Assembly: GCA_002292365.1 (NCBI GenBank)
Contig: DBBU01000031.1
Span: 8,413 to 31,448, forward strand
DNA length: 23,036 nucleotides
DNA from: Flammeovirgaceae bacterium UBA976
GTDB lineage: Bacteria > Bacteroidota > Bacteroidia > Cytophagales > Cyclobacteriaceae
Direction: 5' to 3'
Made by a program: the position numbers and the translations under genes. Position 1 is the first letter of the stretch. Each line of letters begins with the position of its first letter. This document shows positions 9,153-16,025 of this stretch, in pieces. The notes under the pieces are model-generated. The model was given only the letters and a program-made list of their open reading frames with translations. It did no database searches and was not told the origin of the DNA.

Positions 9153-10634
9153 ATGAGGCAGAAAATATTTTTTCAAATCTTAGGCCCTGCAGTATTTTTT
9201 TTAATGCTGTGGATGGGACCTCCTTCTGAGATGTCGGAACCAGCTTTTAAGGTCATGGCAGCTACCATTTGGATTGCCATCTGGTGGATGGCAGAAGCGA
9301 TTCCGATTCCCGTTACCTCTTTTTTGCCGATGATTTTATACCCGATGACCAATGCAGTTCCACTGAAGGTCATTGCTCCATCTTATGCCAATCCCATCAT
9401 TTATATTTTTGTTGGGGGATTTATTTTGGCTTTGGCGATGCAAAAATGGAATCTACACAAGCGCATTGCCCTGAGTATTATTTCGATTACGGGTACCAAT
9501 ATGAGACAAATCATCTTGGGCTTTATTTTAGCTTCCGCCTTTCTTTCCATGTGGATTTCAAATACCGCAACTACGGTAATGATGCTGCCCATAGCTTTAT
9601 CAATCATTACCCAATTTAAGGAGTTTGCTGGGGCGAGTAGTTTGACCCAAAAAAACACAGAAGGTTTTGGCAAAGCATTGATTTTAGCCATTGCTTATGC
9701 TTCTTCAATTGGTGGAATTGCCACCTTGGTAGGCACACCGACTAATTTAATTTTTGCAGATGCTGTTGAAAAATTTTATGGGATCGCAATGCCTTTTGAT
9801 CAATGGATTGGGATCGGATTGCCTATCAGTTTGACTATTTTGGTGATCTGTTGGTTGGTTTTGTCCTATTTCGCCTTCTCTTTAAGTACGGAGAAAGTTG
9901 AGGGGAGTGCCAATATTATCAAGGATGAATTGAAAAAATTAGGTAAGATGTCTTACGAAGAAAAATGGGTATTGACCATTTTTTTACTCGTAGCGTTGGC
10001 TTGGATTACCAGAAGGTATTTAATTGCACCTTTTTATCCGAGCATTAACGATACCATTATTGTCATGATTGGAGCGGTATATTTATTCTTGATCCCATCA
10101 AAGAGCAAAAAAGGGAGTCAAATCATGGATTGGCAGTCTGCCGTTAAATTGCCTTGGGGTGTGATTTTGCTTTTTGGTGGGGCTTTTGCTGTGGCCCAAA
10201 GTTTTGAGAGCTCTAAATTGACTTTATGGATTGGCGCACAGCTCGGTGGATTGAGTGATATCCCGTTTTGGTTGGTATTATTGATTGTCGTAGCCGTCGT
10301 CAATTTTTTAACAGAGATTACCCAAAATATTGCAACTTGTACGCTTATGATGCCTATTTTGGCAGCCCTATCGGGTGTCCTTGATGTACATCCTTATGGT
10401 CTGATGGTAGCGGCATGTATCGCCTCTTCTTGTGCATTTATGTTGCCAGTGGCTACAGCACCTAATGCCGTGGTATTTGGTTCAGGTTATTTGCAGATGA
10501 AGGACATGGTGCGTGCTGGATTTGTACTCAATGTGGTATCCATCATTGTCATTACTGTTTTTGTTTATTTCTTACTTCCAACGATTTGGGGCATTGATCT
10601 TCTCAGCTTTCCTATTGATTTGAAGATTAAGTGA
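9153..10634 (+). CDS. SLC13/DASS family anion:sodium symporter
   Basis: A 493-residue inner-membrane transporter with about eleven hydrophobic segments. Family marks are the first SNT substrate/Na+ motif in ISNTATTVMMLP (135-146), GTPTNLIF (194-201), and the repeat-related TEITQNIATC (387-396) near the second binding hairpin. Members (SdcS, VcINDY, NaDC) import di- or tricarboxylates, and some take up sulfate, with sodium. The second SNT is changed to QNI, so the exact substrate and sodium stoichiometry may differ from dicarboxylate members. A possible leader ORF and a dyad precede the gene; a hairpin terminator lies about 230 nt downstream. Sulfate or molybdate-like oxyanion uptake would suit the Moco cluster further on, but this is speculation. 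Confidence 0.88.
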   Translation: MRQKIFFQILGPAVFFLMLWMGPPSEMSEPAFKVMAATIWIAIWWMAEAIPIPVTSFLPMILYPMTNAVPLKVIAPSYANPIIYIFVGGFILALAMQKWNLHKRIALSIISITGTNMRQIILGFILASAFLSMWISNTATTVMMLPIALSIITQFKEFAGASSLTQKNTEGFGKALILAIAYASSIGGIATLVGTPTNLIFADAVEKFYGIAMPFDQWIGIGLPISLTILVICWLVLSYFAFSLSTEKVEGSANIIKDELKKLGKMSYEEKWVLTIFLLVALAWITRRYLIAPFYPSINDTIIVMIGAVYLFLIPSKSKKGSQIMDWQSAVKLPWGVILLFGGAFAVAQSFESSKLTLWIGAQLGGLSDIPFWLVLLIVVAVVNFLTEITQNIATCTLMMPILAALSGVLDVHPYGLMVAACIASSCAFMLPVATAPNAVVFGSGYLQMKDMVRAGFVLNVVSIIVITVFVYFLLPTIWGIDLLSFPIDLKIK

Positions 10635-10866
10635 TGTCACATCTAAATAGAATCATTAATGCTGACCAACAAAACTCCTTCTACTACAGAGGCTAGAAAC
10701 TACATTTAGAAGAATTGATTTCAAGTGCGATAAATAAGCGTATTCTGTGCAGATAGGATTGGATAGGTTTGAGCTCTTTTGCTCATAAAGTACTGTAGGG
10801 ATCTAAGAATAGCTTTACGATTGAAAACGGCTTCAATAGGGGATTATTATTAAAGGCTCGATACTA

Positions 10867-10903
10867 AAAAGGGGCCAAGACTGATTGCGTCCTGACCCCT
10901 TTT
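10867..10903. terminator. Hairpin, probable bidirectional terminator
   Basis: The stem runs from AAAAGGGGCCAAGAC (10867-10881) to GTCCTGACCCCTTTT (10889-10903), with 13 of 15 pairs and a 7-nt loop. A-tract and T-tract flanks make it usable from either side: for the plus-strand SLC13 gene and for the minus-strand 38-codon ORF that ends 17 nt away. The GGGGTCAGGAC core also resembles sequences found in REP-like elements, so a repeat origin is possible. Confidence 0.5.
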
Positions 10904-10919
10904 AGGAGAATTTTAACAA

Positions 10920-11036
10920 TTATTGTTCAGAGGCTATTAAAGTCATGATGTGACTGTTTTTTAAGGTCCTTAATTTATCCATACTTTTCCATTGAGTCAA
11001 TTGGGCTTTGGTGAAGGAGGCAGTATTATTTCTCAT
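10920..11036 (-). CDS. Small ORF (38 aa) of unknown function
   Basis: Minus-strand ATG (11034-11036) to TAA (10920-10922), beginning MRNNTASFTKAQLTQWKSMD and ending MTLIASEQ. AAAGGAG (complement of 11046-11052) lies 9 nt upstream of the ATG, a strong Shine-Dalgarno match that is uncommon in this AT-rich genome. A hairpin terminator starts 17 nt past the stop. The peptide is polar and slightly basic with no membrane helix or signal sequence. I do not recognise a family. The combination of ribosome-binding site, ORF and terminator argues for a genuine small gene, but a remnant of a larger gene is possible because the surrounding region is degenerate. Confidence 0.45.
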   Translation of the reverse strand: MRNNTASFTKAQLTQWKSMDKLRTLKNSHIMTLIASEQ

Positions 11037-11642
11037 TTTCAATTACTCCTTTCGCGGCGAGATTATTCTGATATGGAACGGATAACTTGGCTAAAAATTG
11101 AACCTTATTGGCGTGAAGTGACTGCCTGAATCACTGTCCTCTGGGATCATGTGATCCTATACTTATATCTAAACTTTATTTCTTGAAATAATTATTTTGA
11201 AGGCACTTTTGGTTTACGATTGGATTCTGGAGTGTGGTCGTTAGAAAAGAAAGAAAATTAAGCTCAAAACAGTAAAAAAACAATAACCTTCATTTTGAAC
11301 TAATATTCTGTAGAGGGTCATGATATACTTGTGCGAGTTTAATGTTTCAGTCTCTGTCATAGGTCTTTATTTATGTATTAAATGCTGTATTGTATTCCAC
11401 AAGGACTCAATAGGTAACCCAACCGTGCTTAAAAAAGAAGTTTCCGCAGTTTGATTATTTATATAAGAGGGCAGTTAAGGATCTGGGGTATACTAGCGGT
11501 GGGATCTTTAGTTCCAAAATACAACCTTTCTATGGGGGATCAGATGCCAGAATTCAAAACTATTTTTCTAAATCATTGAATTAATGGCTCATAAATGCAT
11601 AAAATATTTTTTATTTTGGATTTGAATTTAGATATTGATCTC

Positions 11643-12116
11643 ATGAAATATTTGAATCTTTCGATACTTCTTTTTTGGTCGCTATTATTGGGTCATTCAA
11701 CTTTTGGACAAAATGCTAAAAACCAGAGGATCGACAAAAACTACAGTATAGGTTTTTGGCCTGAACTTGGGGGTTACGTATTTAAGATATCAGAAGGAGG
11801 TGCCCATGGTTGGATAGCAGAAATAAAGGACCAAGGAAAAACCAGTTGGCTTGGTGCCAAGGAAGCCATATCAGATAGTTCAAACCACTCAATTGAAGGA
11901 GCAAAATTCATGGATTGGAGATTGCCTACCAAAGAGGAACAGCATCAAATATATTTACAAAAAGACTTAATTGGAGGGTTTGCCAAAGACTATTATTGGA
12001 GCACTTCGGAAAATGATAAGAAAGAAGCTTATTGGCAGGATTTCAATAGTGGCTTCCAGGAGAAAGCACCCCCTAGGGCTTCAAGCTATTCGATTCGTTC
12101 GGTAAGGGAATTTTAA
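11643..12116 (+). CDS. Secreted DUF1566/Lcl C-terminal-domain protein
   Basis: A 157-residue exported protein. The start chosen is the ATG at 11643 because MKYLNLSILLFWSLLLGHS directly forms a signal peptide ending near FGQ; an upstream in-frame ATG at 11595 would add 16 residues before it. The mature part matches the DUF1566 (Lcl_C) pattern: GGYVF, HGWIAE, then MDWRLPTKEE, YYWSTSE, YWQDFNSG and a final YSIRSVREF. This domain occurs in secreted or surface proteins of Bacteroidota and in adhesin-like proteins of other phyla, and its biochemical role is not established. It stands alone between two gene-poor stretches, with no operon partner. Confidence 0.75.
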   Translation: MKYLNLSILLFWSLLLGHSTFGQNAKNQRIDKNYSIGFWPELGGYVFKISEGGAHGWIAEIKDQGKTSWLGAKEAISDSSNHSIEGAKFMDWRLPTKEEQHQIYLQKDLIGGFAKDYYWSTSENDKKEAYWQDFNSGFQEKAPPRASSYSIRSVREF

Positions 12117-12654
12117 TCCCCAGGTTGAAAAATAGACTGAAAGCATGCCTTAAAATAGACTCATTCTTTTGATGAGCCTCATCTTCTTTGCCCTCTCATG
12201 ATGCCTGCTCCACTGTATCATACTTTTTATCATTAGCTCAATGTCATAGACATGGATCATGGACTTGACTTTTGATAAATTTCGGCCTTTCTCATACCCG
12301 CATTTTACCCTTGTCTAGATGAAGTGTCCTTGCCACTTTAGATGGACTGAATTGCCATAAGTGCTTATCAAATTTTTGTTTGCCTTATGATGTTCGATAT
12401 ATTTTTTATTATGGGGTTCGGTGGGGTGAATCTTTTACGATCTTAAAGAGTGGCCCATGAGGGGGGATTTCATTCGACTTCAACTTTGGAGGATAAGACA
12501 GCGATTGCCCTCTTTTGATCGCCGTGAATCAAGCTAAATAATATTTTTTTTGAGAAGCATGGACAAATCCATCAAGGATCATAAAGCTCGATTTTTCCGT
12601 TGGAGATAAAGAAAAAAAAATAGAAGATAAAATAGTTAGCCTGCGTAGGGGACT
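12117..12654. other. Gene-poor intergenic region (538 nt)
   Basis: No convincing gene. There is a 10-bp direct repeat AAAATAGACT at 12129 and 12152, a 13-bp dyad GATGAGCCTCATC at 12171-12183, and a 36-residue minus-strand frame (12150-12260) without a ribosome-binding site or recognisable family. The region separates the lone DUF1566 gene from the 3' end of the Moco operon. No strong terminator hairpin is seen after moaE. Confidence 0.5.
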
Positions 12655-13071
12655 TTAGGGATGAGCAGAAACCCAAACCGTACCATCTTCAAAAATTTCT
12701 TTTTTCCAGATGGGGACGGTTTCTTTTAAGGTATCAATGGCATATTGACAAGCCTCAAAAGCAGCTTGCCTATGAGGGGTCGATACTGCAATGATTACTG
12801 GAATTTCTCCAATTTCTAACACACCCACCCGATGATGAATGGATACATGTAGGATACCCCATTTTTGGGATAGAGTATCTGCAATTTTCCCCATCTCCTT
12901 GAGGGCCATGGGCACGTAAGATTCAAAGGCCAGTTGTACCACTTTTCGACCTTTTGTTTGATTCCTTACGGCGCCTACAAAAACCACAATACCGCCTGCC
13001 GCGGGATCTGCCACTGCATCATGACATGGCTGCGTAGTCAAAGGCGTGTCTAAAATTTGAATATCTCTCAT
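12655..13071 (-). CDS. moaE: Molybdopterin synthase catalytic subunit MoaE
   Basis: A 138-residue MoaE, close to the usual 140-150. It uses the thiocarboxylated C-terminus of MoaD to put the dithiolene sulfurs into cyclic pyranopterin monophosphate, giving molybdopterin. Visible features: GAVRNQTKGRKV (33-44), HHRVGVLEIGE (79-89), and the active-site Lys pair at 116 and 123 in LKETVPIWKKE, equivalent to E. coli Lys119/Lys126. It is the last gene of sufS-sufU-moaD-moaE. Its ATG follows the moaD stop codon without a gap, fitting the obligate MoaD/MoaE complex. Confidence 0.95.
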   Translation of the reverse strand: MRDIQILDTPLTTQPCHDAVADPAAGGIVVFVGAVRNQTKGRKVVQLAFESYVPMALKEMGKIADTLSQKWGILHVSIHHRVGVLEIGEIPVIIAVSTPHRQAAFEACQYAIDTLKETVPIWKKEIFEDGTVWVSAHP

Positions 13072-13314
13072 TTAACCTCCGCTTACAGGTGGAATAATAA
13101 CAACTTCATCCCCCTCATGGATTTGGAAGTGATCTTCTTGATAATCTTCATTGATCGCAAATTTGATACTTTGAAGCTTTTTGAATTCATGGTACTGGGT
13201 CATTAATATTCTTTTTAGATCTCCGATATTACATGGGGTTTTCACCTCCAAATCGGATTCAGCAGGGCCTATTATTTCTTTGGCGATACCAAAAGCAATC
13301 AGCTTTATTTTCAT
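13072..13314 (-). CDS. moaD: Molybdopterin synthase sulfur carrier subunit MoaD
   Basis: An 80-residue ubiquitin-fold protein ending in PPVSGG. The terminal Gly-Gly is adenylated by a MoeB-type E1 and converted to a thiocarboxylate, the sulfur donor for MoaE. The GDEVVIIPPVSGG C-terminus is diagnostic for MoaD rather than ThiS. Its ATG overlaps the sufU stop (ATGA, 4 nt) and its stop abuts the moaE ATG, so the three genes are translationally linked. The probable activating enzyme is the MoeB-rhodanese fusion at 18948-20096. Confidence 0.93.
   Translation of the reverse strand: MKIKLIAFGIAKEIIGPAESDLEVKTPCNIGDLKRILMTQYHEFKKLQSIKFAINEDYQEDHFQIHEGDEVVIIPPVSGG
13076..13080 (-). promoter_or_regulatory. 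Shine-Dalgarno GGAGG inside the moaD Gly-Gly codons
   Basis: The last two moaD codons, GGA GGT, form GGAGG followed by TTAA and the moaE ATG. The spacing of 4 nt is slightly short but usable. The site supports the moaE start. Confidence 0.5.
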
Positions 13315-13745
13315 AAGTCAGCATTTTCAAAATGATTTTTCACGGCTTCCCAACCCAACTTGATACAATCTACTCGACCATCAAAATGTTTTAATTGTTG
13401 GAGCATTTGAATTTTTTTATCAGCATTTTTAGTCGAATTCTCTTGATCCATTGTAAAGATAAATTGATCGCTCAAGGCGGTGATATTTTTTGGGCTCAAA
13501 TGTTCCATGCTTTTACACATGATAGAGATCGAAGCCTTGGACAATGCACAACCGAAGCCATAAAAATAAACAGAGGTAATTTGGCCTTCGCTTGTGTTAA
13601 AATAAAGGGTGTATTTATCTCCACACATGGAATTATAAGCTTCAATTGTAAAGGAGGCTGTTTGAGGTTCCTGAAAATGATAAGGATTTTCATTTTCAGG
13701 AAGTATTTCATTTTTAAATAACTGTTGGAGTTCTTGTTTTGTCAT
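13311..13745 (-). CDS. sufU: SufU-type zinc-dependent sulfurtransferase / Fe-S scaffold-like protein
   Basis: A 144-residue SufU/IscU-fold protein. Zinc and sulfur ligands appear at Cys41 and Asp43 (in CGDKYTLYF), Cys66 (in GFGCALSKAS) and Cys127 (in GRVDCIKLGW), nearly the same positions as in Bacillus SufU (41, 43, 66, 128). SufU accepts persulfide from SufS and passes it on. The start chosen is the ATG at 13745 because it overlaps the sufS stop as ATGA; a TTG two codons upstream is less likely. It is flanked by sufS and moaD with 4-nt overlaps at both ends. Placement suggests that here it relays sulfur toward molybdopterin synthesis or Moco sulfuration, rather than, or in addition to, Fe-S assembly. 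Confidence 0.85.
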   Translation of the reverse strand: MTKQELQQLFKNEILPENENPYHFQEPQTASFTIEAYNSMCGDKYTLYFNTSEGQITSVYFYGFGCALSKASISIMCKSMEHLSPKNITALSDQFIFTMDQENSTKNADKKIQMLQQLKHFDGRVDCIKLGWEAVKNHFENADL

Positions 13746-15019
13746 GACCAAAATCTCATCAATTCCTTTAAAGAAGCAACAAGTTTATTAATTTCTTCTT
13801 CATTATTATAAATTGAAAACGAAACTCTTGCAGTAGCCTGTAATCCCATAGCATTGAGAAGGGGTTGGGTACAGTGCATACCTGCCCGCAGGGCGATACC
13901 ATCTTTATTCAAAAAAGAGGCGATGTCATGAGGATGTATATTTTTCAAATTGAAGGAAATAATACCGATCCTCCTTTTAGGATTACCAATGATTTCAATA
14001 CCTGGAACTTTGGGCAATTGATCCAGGGCATAAAGAGTTAATTTATTTAAATGACTTTGCATATCAGGTTTACCGATGCCCGAAATAAATTCCAAGGCGG
14101 CGGCTAAACCTATTACACCGGAGACATTCGGTGTACCCGCATCAAGGTTGTGTGGAAAATTACGAAAACTTGTTTTTTCAACCTTGACGTCTTTAATGAT
14201 CCCACCGCCATAATTATAAGGCATCATATCGGCGAGGTATTTTTCTGAAACTTGGAGGATGCCAATACCAAACGGGCCAAACATTTTATGTCCTGAAAAG
14301 GTCAAAAAATCACAATTTAATGGGTCAACTCCGATTTCAAAATGACAGGCACTTTGCGCTGCATCTACCAAGACTGGGATGTCTTTTCTTTTGGCAAGTC
14401 CAATGATTTCATCGAGTGGATGGATCGTGCCCAGAGTATTGGAGATGTGAGAAACCGCTAAAAGTTTAGTTTTTTTATCGAGGAAGTTACTTAATTGAGA
14501 CAAGTCAAGATCTCCATTTTTATCTATTGGCACAATTCTTAATTCAACCTGATACTTTTGCGCGAGCATTTGCCATGGAATAAAATTGGCATGATGCTCC
14601 ATAATGGTCGTAACTATATTATCCCCAGCTTGTAATCTTGGGGCTAAAAAAGATTGCGCTACGATATTGATGGATGCCGTGGTACCTTGGGTAAAAGCGA
14701 CGGTATTTGCATTACCAGACCCCAAAAATCGGGCTATTTCAGTTCGGTCATTTTCAAATTTTTGCGTGGCTTGATTTGATAAATCATAGATGCCTCTATG
14801 AATATTAGCATTTTCATACAGATCAAAATGAGATTGTGCGGTGACCACAGATTGCGCACGTTGTGTAGTGGCCGCATTATCCAAATACACTAAATTGGGA
14901 TGCGCTTCGAAAATAGGGAAATGACTTCGGACCTTTTTGATTGAATTTTTGTTTAACTTTAAAAGTACTAGTTTTTCGGCAATATCAAACGAGTATTTTA
15001 ACTTAACGATTCCTATCAA
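13742..15019 (-). CDS. sufS: SufS-type (class II) cysteine desulfurase
   Basis: A PLP enzyme of about 400-425 residues that takes sulfur from cysteine as a protein persulfide. Numbered from the TTG start: LDNAATTQ (46-53), EHHAN (141-145), VDAAQS (218-223), SGHKMFGP with PLP lysine 245, and RAGMHCTQP with the persulfide Cys383; RVSFSIYN follows. It heads sufS-sufU-moaD-moaE, so sulfur delivery to molybdopterin synthase is the likely role. The start is uncertain: no ATG in any frame precedes the conserved SHFPIF core, and the TTG at 15019 overlaps a promoter-like TAATTTTG. The true start may be a non-ATG codon up to about 30 codons downstream. Confidence 0.88.
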   Translation of the reverse strand: MIGIVKLKYSFDIAEKLVLLKLNKNSIKKVRSHFPIFEAHPNLVYLDNAATTQRAQSVVTAQSHFDLYENANIHRGIYDLSNQATQKFENDRTEIARFLGSGNANTVAFTQGTTASINIVAQSFLAPRLQAGDNIVTTIMEHHANFIPWQMLAQKYQVELRIVPIDKNGDLDLSQLSNFLDKKTKLLAVSHISNTLGTIHPLDEIIGLAKRKDIPVLVDAAQSACHFEIGVDPLNCDFLTFSGHKMFGPFGIGILQVSEKYLADMMPYNYGGGIIKDVKVEKTSFRNFPHNLDAGTPNVSGVIGLAAALEFISGIGKPDMQSHLNKLTLYALDQLPKVPGIEIIGNPKRRIGIISFNLKNIHPHDIASFLNKDGIALRAGMHCTQPLLNAMGLQATARVSFSIYNNEEEINKLVASLKELMRFWS

Positions 15020-15024
15020 AATTA
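15017..15024 (-). promoter_or_regulatory. Candidate -7 promoter box for sufS-sufU-moaD-moaE
   Basis: On the minus strand TAATTTTG matches TAnnTTTG. It overlaps the TTG at 15019; if used, transcription would begin inside the annotated sufS 5' end and the TTG could not be the start codon. No good -33 box is seen upstream, so confidence is low. Confidence 0.25.
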
Positions 15025-15036
15025 AATCAAGACTAT

Positions 15037-16023
15037 ATGCTAATTGATAATCATGGAAGGGAAATAAATTATCTCAGACTGGCCGTTACCGATCGGTGTA
15101 ATTTGAGGTGCTTTTATTGTATGCCTGAAAATGGGATCAAATACATGAACAGGAAGGATTTGTTGAGTTTTGAGGAGATGACCCGGCTGATTCGTGTATT
15201 TGGAGATTTGGGAGTTTCTAAAGTCAGAATTACGGGTGGGGAGCCATTTGTGAGAAAAGGAATCATGTCCTTTTTGAAAGGGATATCGGAGTTAGAAACC
15301 ATCAAAGAAATTAATATTACGACGAACGGTACTTTTACTGTGGAGCAAATTCCAGCATTGGAAAAAATGGGGATTAAAAGTGTAAACCTCAGCTTAGACA
15401 GTTTGGACAGTCAGCGATTTTTTGATATTACCCGAAGAGATTTATTTGATCAGGTGATGACGACCTATCGAAAGCTGGTGGACTCCAAAATAAGGGTAAA
15501 AACCAATATGGTGGTCATGGATGGTCGAAATATTGAAGATATTTATCTGATGCTAGAGTTGACCAAGTATGACGATGTATCGGTGCGCTTTATTGAAGAA
15601 ATGCCCTTCAATGGAACCGAAGGCCAGGGCAATGCGACCATTTGGCCAGCAAAAAAAATAATGACTTACATTGAAGAAAAATACACCCATCAAAAAATGG
15701 TAGATCCCCCTGCGTCTACTTCTCTAAATTATAAAATACCGGGTTATGTCGGTTCTTTTGGAATCATCCCCGCCTATACCCGAACTTTTTGTGGTTCTTG
15801 TAATCGCATTCGCCTCACACCGCAGGGTACGCTAAGGACGTGTCTTTATGGAGAAGGGCAAGTGAATTTCAGAGATTTGATCAGAGGAGGCGTGACGGAC
15901 GAAGTTTTGGGAGATCATTTAATTAAGGTGGTCGGCAAACGCGCCAAAGATGGCTTTGAAGCTGAAAAAAGCAGGTCTGCTACTGTGCCGGTATCGGAAT
16001 CAATGGCCACCATAGGAGGTTAA
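15037..16023 (+). CDS. moaA: GTP 3',8-cyclase MoaA
   Basis: A 328-residue radical-SAM enzyme for the first step of Moco synthesis: GTP to 3',8-cyclo-7,8-dihydro-GTP, completed by MoaC. The N-terminal cluster is CNLRCFYC (Cys21, 25, 28), ITGGEP (65-70) is the SAM-binding glycine motif, and the C-terminal substrate-binding cluster uses Cys252, Cys255 and Cys269. The terminal Gly-Gly needed for activity is present (SMATIGG). The length is standard. The gene is divergent from sufS with only 17 nt between the annotated starts, so its promoter must lie inside the sufS 5' region. The moeA gene follows after 2 nt. Confidence 0.96.
   Translation: MLIDNHGREINYLRLAVTDRCNLRCFYCMPENGIKYMNRKDLLSFEEMTRLIRVFGDLGVSKVRITGGEPFVRKGIMSFLKGISELETIKEINITTNGTFTVEQIPALEKMGIKSVNLSLDSLDSQRFFDITRRDLFDQVMTTYRKLVDSKIRVKTNMVVMDGRNIEDIYLMLELTKYDDVSVRFIEEMPFNGTEGQGNATIWPAKKIMTYIEEKYTHQKMVDPPASTSLNYKIPGYVGSFGIIPAYTRTFCGSCNRIRLTPQGTLRTCLYGEGQVNFRDLIRGGVTDEVLGDHLIKVVGKRAKDGFEAEKSRSATVPVSESMATIGG
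16014..16019 (+). promoter_or_regulatory. Shine-Dalgarno AGGAGG inside the moaA Gly-Gly codons
   Basis: AGGAGG is formed by the last moaA codons (ATA GGA GGT) and lies 6 nt before the moeA ATG at 16026, near-ideal spacing. It couples moeA translation to the end of moaA. Confidence 0.65.
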
Positions 16024-16025
16024 TC

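Larger units (their letters stand above)
10635..11594. other. Gene-poor intergenic region (960 nt)
   Basis: No gene of ordinary size is present on either strand. Contents: a long imperfect hairpin (10867-10903), a minus-strand 38-codon ORF with a good ribosome-binding site (10920-11036), a small dyad GGATCATGTGATCC (11144-11157), and a doubtful minus-strand 39-codon ORF (11241-11360). From 11361 to 11594 I see nothing beyond AT-rich sequence leading to the next gene. Confidence 0.5.

Noticed and set aside
9401..9691. 96-codon minus-strand frame opposite the SLC13 gene
   Set aside because: Antisense shadow; the plus-strand protein has clear family motifs.
10941..10962. Small hairpin AGTCA/TGACT followed by T-run, terminator-like
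   Set aside because: The stem is only 5-6 bp and lies inside the minus-strand 38-codon ORF; too weak.
11144..11157. Dyad GGATCATGTGATCC
   Set aside because: Short 6-bp arms in a region without a gene to control.
11241..11360. Minus-strand 39-codon ORF (MTETETLNSHKYIMTLYRIL...) with a hydrophobic end, overlapped in another frame by MKVIVFLLF followed by stop codons
   Set aside because: No ribosome-binding site, AT-driven hydrophobic tail and no family. It could be a decayed signal-peptide gene, but the evidence is too thin to call a gene or pseudogene.
12129..12161. 10-bp direct repeat AAAATAGACT, period 23
   Set aside because: Only two copies, A-rich, with no flanking mobile-element features.
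12150..12260. Minus-strand 36-codon ORF rich in Met, Lys and Arg
   Set aside because: No Shine-Dalgarno site, no known family, and stop codons in all frames just upstream; compatible with chance.
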